From NCBI GenBank assembly GCA_002419465.1, contig DIGE01000007.1, positions 1 through 64,000 on the forward strand: 64,000 nucleotides of DNA. The letters run 5' to 3'. Positions within the stretch are counted from its first letter, which is position 1. Each line of letters begins with the position of its first letter. Of the stretch, positions 41,886 through 50,643 are shown one piece after another. The notes under the pieces were generated by a model. The model was given only the letters and a program-made list of their open reading frames with translations, made no database searches and had not been told where the DNA came from. The stretch is from Geobacter sp. UBA5730 (GTDB lineage Bacteria; Desulfobacterota; Desulfuromonadia; Geobacterales; Pseudopelobacteraceae). Both the position numbers and the translations under genes were made by a program.

Positions 41886-42671
41886 TCAGTCCTGGTCGGG
41901 AATCACCTTGGCCCCCATCATCAGCTGATTGGTGATCTTGATGGCGGCTTCCTTGTCCAGATGATGGCCGATGCGTACCCGGTACCAGGTGCCGGTATCG
42001 GTCAGGCTGGTTTCCGAAATGCTGACGGAATAGCCTTTAGCTGACAGTTTTGCCTTGAGGGCGTCAGCGTCCTTGCGGTTGCTGTAGGCAGCGACCTGCA
42101 CCAGATAACCGCCGGTTGGTGCGGCCGCTTTGGGCGGTGCCGGAGGTACTATGATTTTTTTGGCTGTTGTCGCTTGTGGTGTCGCTGGCTGCGGCGCTAC
42201 CGGTGTTACAGGAGGGGGCATCGGTTTCGGCTTTTCATTGATGCCACTGCCAAGCACCGTGTTTTTCTGGCCTTTGGGCAGGTTTTCAAAGAATGACAGC
42301 GGTTGACCGTCGGGGCCGGTATCCGGTGCTGTTCCTGCCTGAGGCTGCTGCGCTGCTCCCGGTTGCGGCTGGGTGGGTGGCATGCCGGCTGGCCCTTGCG
42401 GGGTGCCAAAGGTGGGTTCTCCGGGATGCTGCTGGTTGACGGCCCCCTTGGGCGAGGTTTCCAGGCTTTGTTGCTCCATGGCCGCTCGGAAGGCCTTTTT
42501 TGCTGATTGTTGCGAGAGGTACCAGCCCACCCCAAAGCCGAGACAGAACAACAGCCCGCCGACCACGGCCAGCACGACCACGGTGCTGCTGGATGAGGGG
42601 CTGGAGGGGCGTTGGCGTGAGGGGCCGGGTATGGTGTAGGACTGGCGTGGTTCGCTGTAATCGATCCGCAT
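41886..42671 (-). CDS. SPOR-domain inner-membrane protein
   Basis: About 261 residues, start at ATG 42671 after AGGTG. One transmembrane helix (VVVLAVVGGLLFCLGFGVGW, about residues 31-50) is followed by a long Pro/Gln/Gly-rich periplasmic linker (residues 70-185) and a C-terminal SPOR domain (GGYLVQVAAYSNRKDADALK, then GTWYRVRIGHHLDKEAAIK). SPOR domains bind denuded glycan strands at the division septum. The FtsN-like layout and closeness to an FtsB-type gene suggest a cell-division role. It follows argS directly on the same strand. Confidence 0.88.
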   Translation of the reverse strand: MRIDYSEPRQSYTIPGPSRQRPSSPSSSSTVVVLAVVGGLLFCLGFGVGWYLSQQSAKKAFRAAMEQQSLETSPKGAVNQQHPGEPTFGTPQGPAGMPPTQPQPGAAQQPQAGTAPDTGPDGQPLSFFENLPKGQKNTVLGSGINEKPKPMPPPVTPVAPQPATPQATTAKKIIVPPAPPKAAAPTGGYLVQVAAYSNRKDADALKAKLSAKGYSVSISETSLTDTGTWYRVRIGHHLDKEAAIKITNQLMMGAKVIPDQD

Positions 42672-42680
42672 CGGGGTCAC

Positions 42681-44372
42681 CTACATCTTGTCCGGTGCCG
42701 AAACACCAAGCAGGCGCAAGGCGTTGCGCAGTACCAGCCGGGTGACCGCCAACAGGTAGAGCCGGACTTCACTGACTTCCCGGTCATCGGTGATCACCTT
42801 GGTCTTGTTGTAGTAGCTGTGGAACTGTCCGGCCAGATCGTTCAGATAATAGACGATCCGGTGCGGTTCAAAATCGCGGGCAGCCTCATCCACGATGTCC
42901 GGCAGGGCATCCAGTGCTTTGATCAGCCGCAGTTCTTCAGGGGTTTCCAGCCGGGCCAGCAGGCTGCTGTCGGCGCTGGCGGGTACCGCAATCCCCTTTT
43001 CAGCGGCATTTTCAAAGATGCTGCAGATCCGGGCATGGGCGTACTGGATGTAGTAGACCGGGTTATCCAGCGACTGTTGCTTGGCCAGATCGATATCAAA
43101 AACCAGTTGCGAATCCGGCTTGCGCATCACAAAGAAGAACCGGGTGGCGTCACGGCCCACCTCGTCAATCAGGTCCCGCAGGGTAACGTAACTGCCGGCC
43201 CGCTTGGATATCTTGACCTCTTCACCGTCCCGCATCACGGTGACCATCTGGTGCAGTACATATTCGGGCCAGCCCTGCGGAATGCCGGCATGCAGAGCCT
43301 GCAGACCGGCCCGCACCCGGGTGATGGTGCTGTGGTGGTCGGCCCCCTGCTCGTTGACCACCCGCACAAAGCCACGCTGCCACTTGTCGAGGTGGTAGGC
43401 CACGTCCGGCACAAAGTAGGTGTAGCCGCCATCGGTTTTGCGCATCACCCGGTCTTTGTCGTCGCCGAAGTCGGTGGTGCGCAGCCAGAGGGCCCCTTCC
43501 TGTTCATAGGTATGACCGTTGGTGATGATCTTGTTCACCGCGGCATCTACCTTGCCGTCGCTGTACAGGCTGGATTCAAGAAAGTAGTGGTCAAAGCGCA
43601 CATCAAAGGCTTGCAGGTCCTGGTCCTGCTCACGACGCAGGGCAGCTACGGCAAAGCGCCGGATGGCGTCCAGATCGTCGGGATCACCGGAGGCAGTCAC
43701 CTGCTGGTCATCGGCCAGAACGGTTTCACCCGCCAGATAGGCCGTTGCCACCTCGGTAATGTAGTCACCCTGGTAGCCGTCAGCAGGCCAGCGCGGGTCG
43801 TTGGGTTCAATCCCCCGGCAGCGGGCCTGGACAGACAGAGCCAGGTTGCTGATCTGGGCACCGGCATCGTTGTAGTAGAATTCGCGGGTTACCTGCCAGC
43901 CGCTGGCGGCCAGCAGACGGCAGAGTACGTCGCCGATGGCGGCGCCGCGACCATGACCGATATGCAGCGGGCCGGTGGGGTTGGCGCTGACAAACTCGAC
44001 TTGTGCCTTACGGCCTTGGCCGGATGAGGTCTGGCCGTAATGCTCACCGGCAGCGTCAATCACCGGCAGGCAGGCTTGCCAGGCGGCCGGTGCGATAAAG
44101 AAGTTGATGAAGCCGGGTCCGGCGATCTCGGTGCGGGCCAGCAGACCAGCGCTGTCGTCCAGGTGGGCGATCAGCAGTTCGGCCACCTGGCGCGGCGCCT
44201 TTTTCTCGGCCTTGGCCAGTTGCATGGCCACGTTGCAGGAAAAATCGCCATGCTCTTCGTGGGCCGGTATACCGATGGTGACGGGGGGCAGGGTTTCTGA
44301 CAACAGCACAGAGGCCCCACGGGCTCGTTCCAGTGCCTGTGTGACCAGTGTGGCAAGTTTCTGGCGGATCAT
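42681..44372 (-). CDS. argS: Arginyl-tRNA synthetase
   Basis: A 563-residue class I synthetase charging tRNA-Arg in the cytosol. The N-terminal Arg-S additional domain is followed by the HIGH motif NPTGPLHIGHGRGAAIGD (about 130-147). The KMSKS-equivalent segment is VKISKRAGSYVTLRDL (about 365-380), and the C-terminal DALR anticodon-binding domain runs from about 450 to the end. Length is normal. Its start overlaps the stop of the 58-residue Cys gene (ATGA), and the SPOR gene follows it. Confidence 0.97.
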   Translation of the reverse strand: MIRQKLATLVTQALERARGASVLLSETLPPVTIGIPAHEEHGDFSCNVAMQLAKAEKKAPRQVAELLIAHLDDSAGLLARTEIAGPGFINFFIAPAAWQACLPVIDAAGEHYGQTSSGQGRKAQVEFVSANPTGPLHIGHGRGAAIGDVLCRLLAASGWQVTREFYYNDAGAQISNLALSVQARCRGIEPNDPRWPADGYQGDYITEVATAYLAGETVLADDQQVTASGDPDDLDAIRRFAVAALRREQDQDLQAFDVRFDHYFLESSLYSDGKVDAAVNKIITNGHTYEQEGALWLRTTDFGDDKDRVMRKTDGGYTYFVPDVAYHLDKWQRGFVRVVNEQGADHHSTITRVRAGLQALHAGIPQGWPEYVLHQMVTVMRDGEEVKISKRAGSYVTLRDLIDEVGRDATRFFFVMRKPDSQLVFDIDLAKQQSLDNPVYYIQYAHARICSIFENAAEKGIAVPASADSSLLARLETPEELRLIKALDALPDIVDEAARDFEPHRIVYYLNDLAGQFHSYYNKTKVITDDREVSEVRLYLLAVTRLVLRNALRLLGVSAPDKM

Positions 44373-44545
44373 TGTTTCTGTGATTCCTTACTGGGTTGGT
44401 TGGCGTTGGTGGGCGGCGTGTCATCCTGGTCTTTGATGGACACATCCCGCGAGAAGTCAGGGCAGCGGGCACCGCCATCGGTGATGCTGAAACGTTTGGC
44501 GCAGGTTTCGCGCCAGGCACAGACGGCACAGCTTTGTCGTGGCAT
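44369..44545 (-). CDS. Small Cys-motif protein between ftsB-like gene and argS
   Basis: A 58-residue ORF easily missed because of its length: MPRQSCAVCAWRETCAKRFS, ending in a charged Pro/Asn/Gln tail. Four Cys residues occur as CAVC, then ETCAK, then ARCPDFSRDV, suggesting a small zinc or iron-sulfur site. GGAGAG lies seven bases before the ATG and the stop overlaps the argS start (ATGA), strong evidence that it is translated. Function unknown; placement couples it to argS. Confidence 0.75.
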   Translation of the reverse strand: MPRQSCAVCAWRETCAKRFSITDGGARCPDFSRDVSIKDQDDTPPTNANQPSKESQKQ

Positions 44546-44559
44546 ACGTATGCTCTCCG

Positions 44560-44856
44560 TTATTTCCCGGCTGGCGGGAACTGATAGATGATCTCGTTGG
44601 GCTTGACCAGCCCCAAATCCTTGCGGGCGATCCGTTCCAGGTGGTAGCGGTCGTTATGCAGAGCGGCAATCTCGGTGCGTAGCTTGTCGTTTTCACTCTT
44701 CAGCTCGCTCACCTTGCCGTTGATCCGCGTTTTTTCCTGACGCATCTCGTAAATCCGCAGCAGACCGCGCTCGCCAAACACCGTAAAAAACAGGATGAAG
44801 GCCAGACAGCCTGCCGGAATCAGATACGTGCGTCGTGTGATGCGAATCTTTTGCAC
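44560..44856 (-). CDS. FtsB/DivIC-type septum formation protein
   Basis: A 98-residue bitopic protein: a short basic N-terminus (MQKIRITRRTYLIPAG), one transmembrane helix (CLAFILFFTVFGERGLL, about 17-33) and a coiled coil (EKTRINGKVSELKSENDKLR, about 42-75). This is the FtsB/DivIC plan; such proteins bridge FtsL and FtsQ in the divisome. It lies between the UDP-xylose synthase gene and the small Cys gene on the same strand. Confidence 0.87.
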   Translation of the reverse strand: MQKIRITRRTYLIPAGCLAFILFFTVFGERGLLRIYEMRQEKTRINGKVSELKSENDKLRTEIAALHNDRYHLERIARKDLGLVKPNEIIYQFPPAGK

Positions 44857-44859
44857 GGC

Positions 44860-45798
44860 TTATCCTTTGGCACAGCGTGCTGCGAAATAGTCGGCAGTAC
44901 GCTTCAGGCCGGTATCCAGGGCCACCTGCGGGCACCAGCCCAGTTTTTCTTCGGCCAGGCTAATGTCCGGCCGACGTTGCTTGGGATCGTCCTGGGGCAG
45001 TGGCTGGAAGACAATGCGGGACGATGATCCTGTTATAGTAACGATTTTTTCCGCAAACTCAAGGATTGTGTTCTCTACCGGGTTGCCCAGGTTAACCGGA
45101 CCGATGAAGTCCTGGTCGTTTTCCATCATCCTGATCATGCCGTCAATCAGGTCATCCACATAGCAGAAGGAACGGGTTTGCCGGCCTTGTCCGAACACGG
45201 TGATGTCCTGATTCCTGAGCGCCTGCAGCATGAAGTTGGAGACCACCCGGCCGTCGTTTTCCGCCATGCGGGGGCCATAGGTGTTGAAGATTCTGACGAT
45301 GCGGATATCCACCCCGTTCTGGCGATGGTAGTCCATCATCAGGGTCTCGGCCACCCGTTTGCCCTCGTCGTAGCAGCTGCGGATGCCGATCGGATTGACA
45401 TGGCCCCAGTAGTCTTCCGTTTGCGGATGCACCTGAGGGTCGCCGTAGACCTCCGAGGTGGAGGCCTGCAGGATGCGGGCCTTGACCCGTTTAGCCATCC
45501 CCAGCATGTTGATGGTGCCCATCACGCTGGTCTTGACGGTCTTGACCGGGTTGTACTGGTAATGCACCGGCGAAGCCGGGCAGGCCAGGTTGTAGATCCG
45601 GTCAACCTCCAGCAGAACCGGTTCCACAATGTCATGGCGGATCAGTTCAAAACGGTGGTTGTCCAGAAGGCTGATGATGTTATCCTTACTGCCGGTAAAG
45701 AGGTTGTCCAGACAGATCACATCGTGGCCTTGATTGAGCAGCCGTTCGCAGAGATGGCTGCCCAGAAAACCAGCACCGCCGGTAACCAGGATGCGCAT
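44860..45798 (-). CDS. UDP-glucuronate decarboxylase (UDP-xylose synthase) type SDR
   Basis: A 312-residue extended short-chain dehydrogenase. The NAD site is VTGGAGFLGSHLCERL (about 5-20) and the catalytic SxnYxxxK region is IRSCYDEGKRVAE, with Tyr and Lys four apart. Strong features of UDP-glucuronate decarboxylases are NLACPASPVHYQYNPVKT and GPRMAENDGRVVSNFMLQAL. It likely converts UDP-glucuronate to UDP-xylose for surface polysaccharide. It starts where the UDP-glucose dehydrogenase gene stops (TGATG), and that enzyme makes its substrate. ATG 45798 is preferred over an upstream TTG. Confidence 0.92.
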   Translation of the reverse strand: MRILVTGGAGFLGSHLCERLLNQGHDVICLDNLFTGSKDNIISLLDNHRFELIRHDIVEPVLLEVDRIYNLACPASPVHYQYNPVKTVKTSVMGTINMLGMAKRVKARILQASTSEVYGDPQVHPQTEDYWGHVNPIGIRSCYDEGKRVAETLMMDYHRQNGVDIRIVRIFNTYGPRMAENDGRVVSNFMLQALRNQDITVFGQGRQTRSFCYVDDLIDGMIRMMENDQDFIGPVNLGNPVENTILEFAEKIVTITGSSSRIVFQPLPQDDPKQRRPDISLAEEKLGWCPQVALDTGLKRTADYFAARCAKG

Positions 45799-47156
45799 CA
45801 ATTGCTCCCCTCGGAGATGCCGCTGCTGGCCCTGCCCAGTGGAATGTAACGGATGCCCGCCTCTTTCATCCGGTTCGGTTTGTAGAGGTTGCGTCCATCC
45901 ACGATCAGCGGTTGTTTGAGAGCCTGCTTGATCCGGTCGAAGTCCGGGTTGCGGTATTCGGACCAGTCGGTAATGATCACCAGGGCATCAGCACTGCTGA
46001 GGATGTCATACTGGTTGCTGCTGTATTCGATCTGGTCTCCAAAGTAGTTTTTGGCCTCGTGCAGCGCCTCAGGGTCGTGGGCCCGCACGGTGGCACCCGC
46101 TGCCAGCAGCCGTTCGATGATGGTCAGCGAGGGAGCCTCACGCATGTCATCGGTGCGTGGTTTGAAGGAGAGCCCCCAGCAGGCGATGGTACGGCCGGTC
46201 AAGGGGCGCTCTTCATCGGCGGAGCCGAGGGTCTTGATCAGTTTGTCAGCCAGCACCTCTTTCTGACGGTCATTCACCTCTTCAACCGCTTTGAGCAACA
46301 GGAAATCATAGTTGCATTCCTCGGCAGTGCGGATCAGGGCCTTGACGTCTTTCGGGAAACAGGAGCCACCATAGCCGGGGCCGGGGAACAGGAAATCGTA
46401 GCCGATGCGGGAGTCGGAGCCGATCCCTTCACGGACCGCAGCCACATCGGCCCCCATCCGCTCGCACAGGCCGGCGATCTGGTTCATGAAGGATATTCTG
46501 GTGGCCAGCATGGCGTTGGCAGCGTATTTGGTCATTTCAGCGGAGCGGATGTCCATAATGATCAACCGGTTGTTTTTGCGCATGAACGGTTCGTACAGTT
46601 CCTTGATGATCTCGGCGGTGCGGACGTTGTCGGTGCCGATCACCACCCGGTCCGGTTTCATGAAGTCGTCAAGGGCAGCCCCCTCTTTTAAAAATTCAGG
46701 GTTGGAGACCACGTCGAATTCGAGGGATGAGTTGCGGCCGGTCAGTTCCTCCTGAACCGCGGCCCGCACCTTGTCGGCGGTGCCCACCGGTACGGTGGAC
46801 TTGTCGACGATGATCTTGAAGCCGTTCATGTGACGGCCGATGGTGCGCCCCACGCTCAGTACGTATTGCAGGTCGGCGGAACCATCCTCGCCGGGGGGGG
46901 TGCCAACGGCGATAAACTGGATCAGCGATTGTTCAACCGCGAGTTTGACATCGGTGGTAAACGACAGCCGGCCTTCAGTCTGGTTGCGCAGGATCAGTTC
47001 TTTCAGCCCCGGTTCGTAGATCGGGATGATGCCGTTCTTTAAGCCTTCGATCTTTTTTTCATCGACATCAACGGTGATGACGGTGTTGCCGCTCTCGGCA
47101 AAGCAGGCCGCAGCAACCAGACCGACATACCCGGCTCCAAACACGGAAATTTTCAT
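45798..47156 (-). CDS. UDP-glucose 6-dehydrogenase
   Basis: A 452-residue enzyme that oxidises UDP-glucose to UDP-glucuronate with two NAD. The N-terminal NAD site is ISVFGAGYVGLVAAACFAE, the catalytic Cys lies in GPGYGGSCFPKDVKAL (about 260), and the C-terminal UDP-binding domain ends DGRNLYKPNRM. The start at ATG 47156 has AAGGAG eight bases upstream. It feeds the overlapping UDP-glucuronate decarboxylase gene. Confidence 0.95.
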   Translation of the reverse strand: MKISVFGAGYVGLVAAACFAESGNTVITVDVDEKKIEGLKNGIIPIYEPGLKELILRNQTEGRLSFTTDVKLAVEQSLIQFIAVGTPPGEDGSADLQYVLSVGRTIGRHMNGFKIIVDKSTVPVGTADKVRAAVQEELTGRNSSLEFDVVSNPEFLKEGAALDDFMKPDRVVIGTDNVRTAEIIKELYEPFMRKNNRLIIMDIRSAEMTKYAANAMLATRISFMNQIAGLCERMGADVAAVREGIGSDSRIGYDFLFPGPGYGGSCFPKDVKALIRTAEECNYDFLLLKAVEEVNDRQKEVLADKLIKTLGSADEERPLTGRTIACWGLSFKPRTDDMREAPSLTIIERLLAAGATVRAHDPEALHEAKNYFGDQIEYSSNQYDILSSADALVIITDWSEYRNPDFDRIKQALKQPLIVDGRNLYKPNRMKEAGIRYIPLGRASSGISEGSN

Positions 47157-47183
47157 TTGCAAAACTCCTTAGAGAATGATTCG

Positions 47184-48020
47184 TTACGCATGGTCTCGCA
47201 GCAAGAGTGCCTGTGCGTACAGTTCACGCCGCGGCAGGCCGGTGGCGGCAGCCACCAGGGCGGCGGCCTCTTTGACGGTATGCCCTTTTGCCAGGCTATC
47301 CCGTAACTGTTGTTCCGCTGACGGTCCCTCGTGTGGCTGGGTGTCCTCGTCAGCCGGTGCGATCAGAATGACCACCTCGCCCCGTTCACGGCCATCCTGC
47401 ACCTGCTCCCGTACTGCGCTGGCCGTGCCGTGCAGGCATTCCTCATACAGTTTGGTCAACTCCCGCGCCACCACCACCTGGCGTTCGTTCAGTACCGTGG
47501 TGATATCCGCCAGGGTGGCGGCCAGTCGATGGGGAGCCTCATACAGCACCACCGTGCCGTGGGCATGCGCCAGCGAGGCCAGGAATGAACGACGCTTACC
47601 TTCTTTACTCGGCGGGAAACCGGCAAAGGTAAAGGAATTTGTCGGCAGACCTGCCGCCGAAAGCGCTGTTATGGCGGCGCAGGCTCCAGGAATCGGGATG
47701 ACACTGATTCCTTGCGCCAAAGCATCCCGCACCAACTGATAGCCTGGGTCCGAGATGCAGGGGGTGCCGGCGTCGGAGATCAGGGCTACCTGTTTGCCCT
47801 CCTGCAGGGCCGCCAGTATCCGTTCACCTTTCAGGGTTTGGTTGTGGTCATAGTAGGAGGTCAGCCGGGTGGCTATGCCGAAGTGAGCAAGCAGTCTGCG
47901 GGAGTGGCGGGTATCCTCGGCAGCGATCAGGTCAGCCTCTTTAAGGATGCGGACCGCCCGAAAGGTCATATCTTCCAGATTGCCGATTGGTGTGGCAACG
48001 ATGTAAAGGGTACCGCTCAT
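47184..48020 (-). CDS. rsmI: 16S rRNA 2'-O-ribose C1402 methyltransferase
   Basis: A 278-residue SAM methyltransferase of the tetrapyrrole-methylase fold that makes Cm1402 in 16S rRNA. The N-terminal signature is LYIVATPIGNLEDMTFRAVR, followed by AEDTRHSRRLL, ISDAGTPCISDPGYQLV and FAGFPPSKEGKRRSFL. Length is normal. The start overlaps the stop of the DUF4143 ATPase gene by four bases, so translation may be coupled to that accessory gene. Confidence 0.95.
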   Translation of the reverse strand: MSGTLYIVATPIGNLEDMTFRAVRILKEADLIAAEDTRHSRRLLAHFGIATRLTSYYDHNQTLKGERILAALQEGKQVALISDAGTPCISDPGYQLVRDALAQGISVIPIPGACAAITALSAAGLPTNSFTFAGFPPSKEGKRRSFLASLAHAHGTVVLYEAPHRLAATLADITTVLNERQVVVARELTKLYEECLHGTASAVREQVQDGRERGEVVILIAPADEDTQPHEGPSAEQQLRDSLAKGHTVKEAAALVAAATGLPRRELYAQALLLRDHA

Positions 48021-49204
48021 GTAATACTCTCATTGAGCCAGCCAGCAAACTCCTGCCAGGGTATGGCGTTGATGCCATAGGGCATTGCCTGTCTTTGCGG
48101 GACACGGCAGACCAGAATGCCCGGTTCACAGATCTCCTCACCGGCAAGAGTGCGAAAACGTTTCAGGCTGCCCAGGTGATTGGCGGTAGGCGTGGTGGTC
48201 AGCTTGATCTCAATTGGAATTAGTTTGCCCTTTGATTGCAGAATCAAGTCAACTTCAAGCCCATCATGGGAGCGCCAGTACCAGAGCGCTGGTTTGCGCC
48301 CCGCGTTGGTATATGCCTTGACCGCCTCAATTACGACAAGTCCTTCAAATAAGGCCCCACCCATTGCACCTGACAAGGCTGCTTCTCCACTTGGTTGACG
48401 GGTGAGGTAGGTTACAATCGCCGGATCAAGCAGGTACAACTTGGGGGATTTGGTCAGACGTTTTCCCAGGTTGTTGAAATAGGGTGGCAGAAGATAGAGC
48501 AGATAGGATGCTTCCAGAACACCGATCCACGACTTGGCTGTCGGCAGGGTAATGCCGATTTCCCGTCCAAATTCGGCGCTGTTAAACTCCTGGCTGTGGC
48601 GGGCACAGGCAAGGGCAACAAGCTGCTCAAATGCACGCAGGTCCTTGATGTTCTGCAGTTGTCGCACGTCCCGTTCGATATAGGTTTGAAGATAGGCCCG
48701 CAACCAGAGATCCCGTTTTTCAGGGGCAAGGGCGGGTTCTGGATAGCAACCGCTCCAAAAAAGGGATTCCAAGCTATAGGTTTGTTGTGTCTGTAATTCA
48801 TGCAGGCTGAACGGCAGTTGGTCAAGGATGGCTATCCGTCCGGCCAGTGATTCACTGATATCTTTCATCAGGTGAAATTGCTGGGAACCGGTTAACAGCC
48901 AGCGTCCGTTACGCTGACGCTCCCGGTCGATCCGTAGTTTAAGAGAAGGTAGCAGATCCGGCAGGTATTGGATCTCATCAAGGATGACCGGCTGGTCACC
49001 AAAGCGGTCGAGAAAACCGTTTGGGTCAGTCTGGGCAAAGGACCGTTCCACCGGATCGTCAAAGCTGACGTAGGCACAGGCCGCTCCGGTTTCGTGTTGC
49101 AACAGGGTGGTTTTTCCGGCTTGGCGCGGACCGGTGACTAACACAACAGGGAACTGCTGCATTGCGGTTTTAAGTATGTTGCTGAGCTGGCGTTGCAGGT
49201 ACAT
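48017..49204 (-). CDS. AAA ATPase with C-terminal DUF4143 (nuclease-type) domain
   Basis: About 395 residues, start at 49204 (MYLQRQLSNILKTAMQQFPV). Walker A is VTGPRQAGKTTLLQ (about 22-35) and Walker B is QPVILDEIQYLPDLL; WLLTGSQQF is sensor 1. The C-terminal DUF4143 domain has a PD-(D/E)XK-like pattern, LEVDLILQSKGKLIPIEIK, so nuclease function is plausible. The family is common in accessory loci; function is poorly known. A 13-base palindrome lies directly before the start. Its end overlaps rsmI by four bases, an unusual coupling to a housekeeping gene. Confidence 0.88.
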   Translation of the reverse strand: MYLQRQLSNILKTAMQQFPVVLVTGPRQAGKTTLLQHETGAACAYVSFDDPVERSFAQTDPNGFLDRFGDQPVILDEIQYLPDLLPSLKLRIDRERQRNGRWLLTGSQQFHLMKDISESLAGRIAILDQLPFSLHELQTQQTYSLESLFWSGCYPEPALAPEKRDLWLRAYLQTYIERDVRQLQNIKDLRAFEQLVALACARHSQEFNSAEFGREIGITLPTAKSWIGVLEASYLLYLLPPYFNNLGKRLTKSPKLYLLDPAIVTYLTRQPSGEAALSGAMGGALFEGLVVIEAVKAYTNAGRKPALWYWRSHDGLEVDLILQSKGKLIPIEIKLTTTPTANHLGSLKRFRTLAGEEICEPGILVCRVPQRQAMPYGINAIPWQEFAGWLNESIT

Positions 49205-49206
49205 GC

Positions 49207-49239
49207 TGACAGATATAAAGTTAAATTTTATATCTGTCA
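49207..49239. promoter_or_regulatory. 13-bp-arm palindrome at the DUF4143 gene start
   Basis: Perfect arms TGACAGATATAAA (49207-49219) and TTTATATCTGTCA (49227-49239) around a 7-base loop, three bases before the ATG. It can act as an operator or as an mRNA hairpin hiding the ribosome site; no clear Shine-Dalgarno is visible otherwise. Confidence 0.65.
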
Positions 49240-49347
49240 ATGGTTGGTGGCGATATGGGTTTGTAGTTACTTTACTTGTGTATGGCAGGACAATCGGCAC
49301 AGGCAGTTATGAAGCTGTTTTAGACTAATGAAGCCCTTTGTCTCGTT

Positions 49348-50643
49348 TTACTTTAACGATGAGATATAGCCCTCGACCCCGTCCAGGATACCTTCGGCAG
49401 CCAGGTCGTGGAAGGCAGGGTCTTGCAGATGGGACTCTTCGGTACTATTGCTGATAAAGGCGGTTTCAACCAGAATGCTGGGCATGGTGGCCCCCACCAG
49501 TACGTAGAAAGGGCCTTGTTTGACCCCCAGGTTTCTGGTGTCGGGGAATTTCAACAGGGTGGTTTTGAACAGCGCCCGTTGTACCTCCTCGGCCAGATGG
49601 GCTGAATCATTCAGTTTGTAGTTAGCCATCAGGTCGAACAGGATCGCTTGCAGGGTGCTGACCTTTTCCAGGCTGGTGCCGTTCTCCTTGGCAGCCAGCT
49701 GGGCCACCTTTTCGGTCTTGGCCAGGTTCAGGTAGTAGGTTTCGATGCCGGAGGCGTTGCGATTGGGAGCCGCATTGGCATGGATCGAGACAAACAGATC
49801 GGCTCCCACCTTGTTGGCAATGGCAGTACGCTCTTCCAGCGGAATGAAGACATCGGTGGAGCGGGTCATCACCACATCCAGCCCCAGCTCTTCCTGCAGC
49901 TTCTTGCGCAGTTTCAGTCCGATGGAAAGCACCACCTCTTTTTCCTGCAACCCGCTTTGTCCCACTGCACCAGGGTCGTGACCGCCATGACCGGGGTCCA
50001 ACACAATCCGTCGGATCTTGGCGATGGCCGGTAACGGTTTTTTAACCGCTTGCGATTTGATGAACTCGGCCGGTTCATGCGGTTTGGCGGTTTCTACCGG
50101 AATCCCGGCGTTGACGCGGTTGGTGAGGCTGTTTTCCAGACGGCTGATCTCGGTCTGGCGTTCACCGCGTAGATCGATGATCAATCTGGCCGGGTTGGAA
50201 AGTGGGAAAATCTTGTAGTCGCGGATATTTTCCGTGTCCAGCACCACCCGCACCACACCGGCCCTGTAGAGAGCCACCCGCACACCCTTCAGCAGGCCGT
50301 CGCCGATGGTGACATCATGGATGCCGGCACTCAGCTTGGTGTTCTGGAGATCAATAAAGATGCGTCCCGGTTTGCCGGCGCTGCCTTTGTCCAGTTCGTG
50401 GCTTTCCCACGTCACGTCGCGGTCAAGGCTGATGGCGATGCGGGTGTAATCGGGGTTGGACCAGTGCTTGAGCTCCAGCATCTGGGCCAATGGCGGGGGG
50501 ACCACCGGGGCTGGCTTGGCCACCGCCGGTTGTTTGGTCGTTTTGGAGCTTTTCTTCTTGGTGGCGGCGTCTGCGGCGGTGACCAGAGCAAGGGCCAGGG
50601 TCAGGGTGATCAACAGATATAGAAACGTTCGCAGGTGTCTCAT
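49348..50643 (-). CDS. N-acetylmuramoyl-L-alanine amidase with AMIN domain
   Basis: A 431-residue exported amidase. It has a signal peptide (FLYLLITLTLALALVTAADA), a Lys/Pro-rich linker and an AMIN domain (about 60-165: YTRIAISLDRDVTWESHEL). The zinc amidase_3 domain runs from about 215: RIVLDPGHGGHDPGAVG, DLFVSIHANAAPNRN, and the catalytic Glu in ILVETAFISN. It cleaves the peptide stem from MurNAc during septum splitting (AmiC-like). The start overlaps the mutS stop by four bases. The gene is conserved next to mutS in relatives, as remembered. Confidence 0.94.
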   Translation of the reverse strand: MRHLRTFLYLLITLTLALALVTAADAATKKKSSKTTKQPAVAKPAPVVPPPLAQMLELKHWSNPDYTRIAISLDRDVTWESHELDKGSAGKPGRIFIDLQNTKLSAGIHDVTIGDGLLKGVRVALYRAGVVRVVLDTENIRDYKIFPLSNPARLIIDLRGERQTEISRLENSLTNRVNAGIPVETAKPHEPAEFIKSQAVKKPLPAIAKIRRIVLDPGHGGHDPGAVGQSGLQEKEVVLSIGLKLRKKLQEELGLDVVMTRSTDVFIPLEERTAIANKVGADLFVSIHANAAPNRNASGIETYYLNLAKTEKVAQLAAKENGTSLEKVSTLQAILFDLMANYKLNDSAHLAEEVQRALFKTTLLKFPDTRNLGVKQGPFYVLVGATMPSILVETAFISNSTEESHLQDPAFHDLAAEGILDGVEGYISSLK

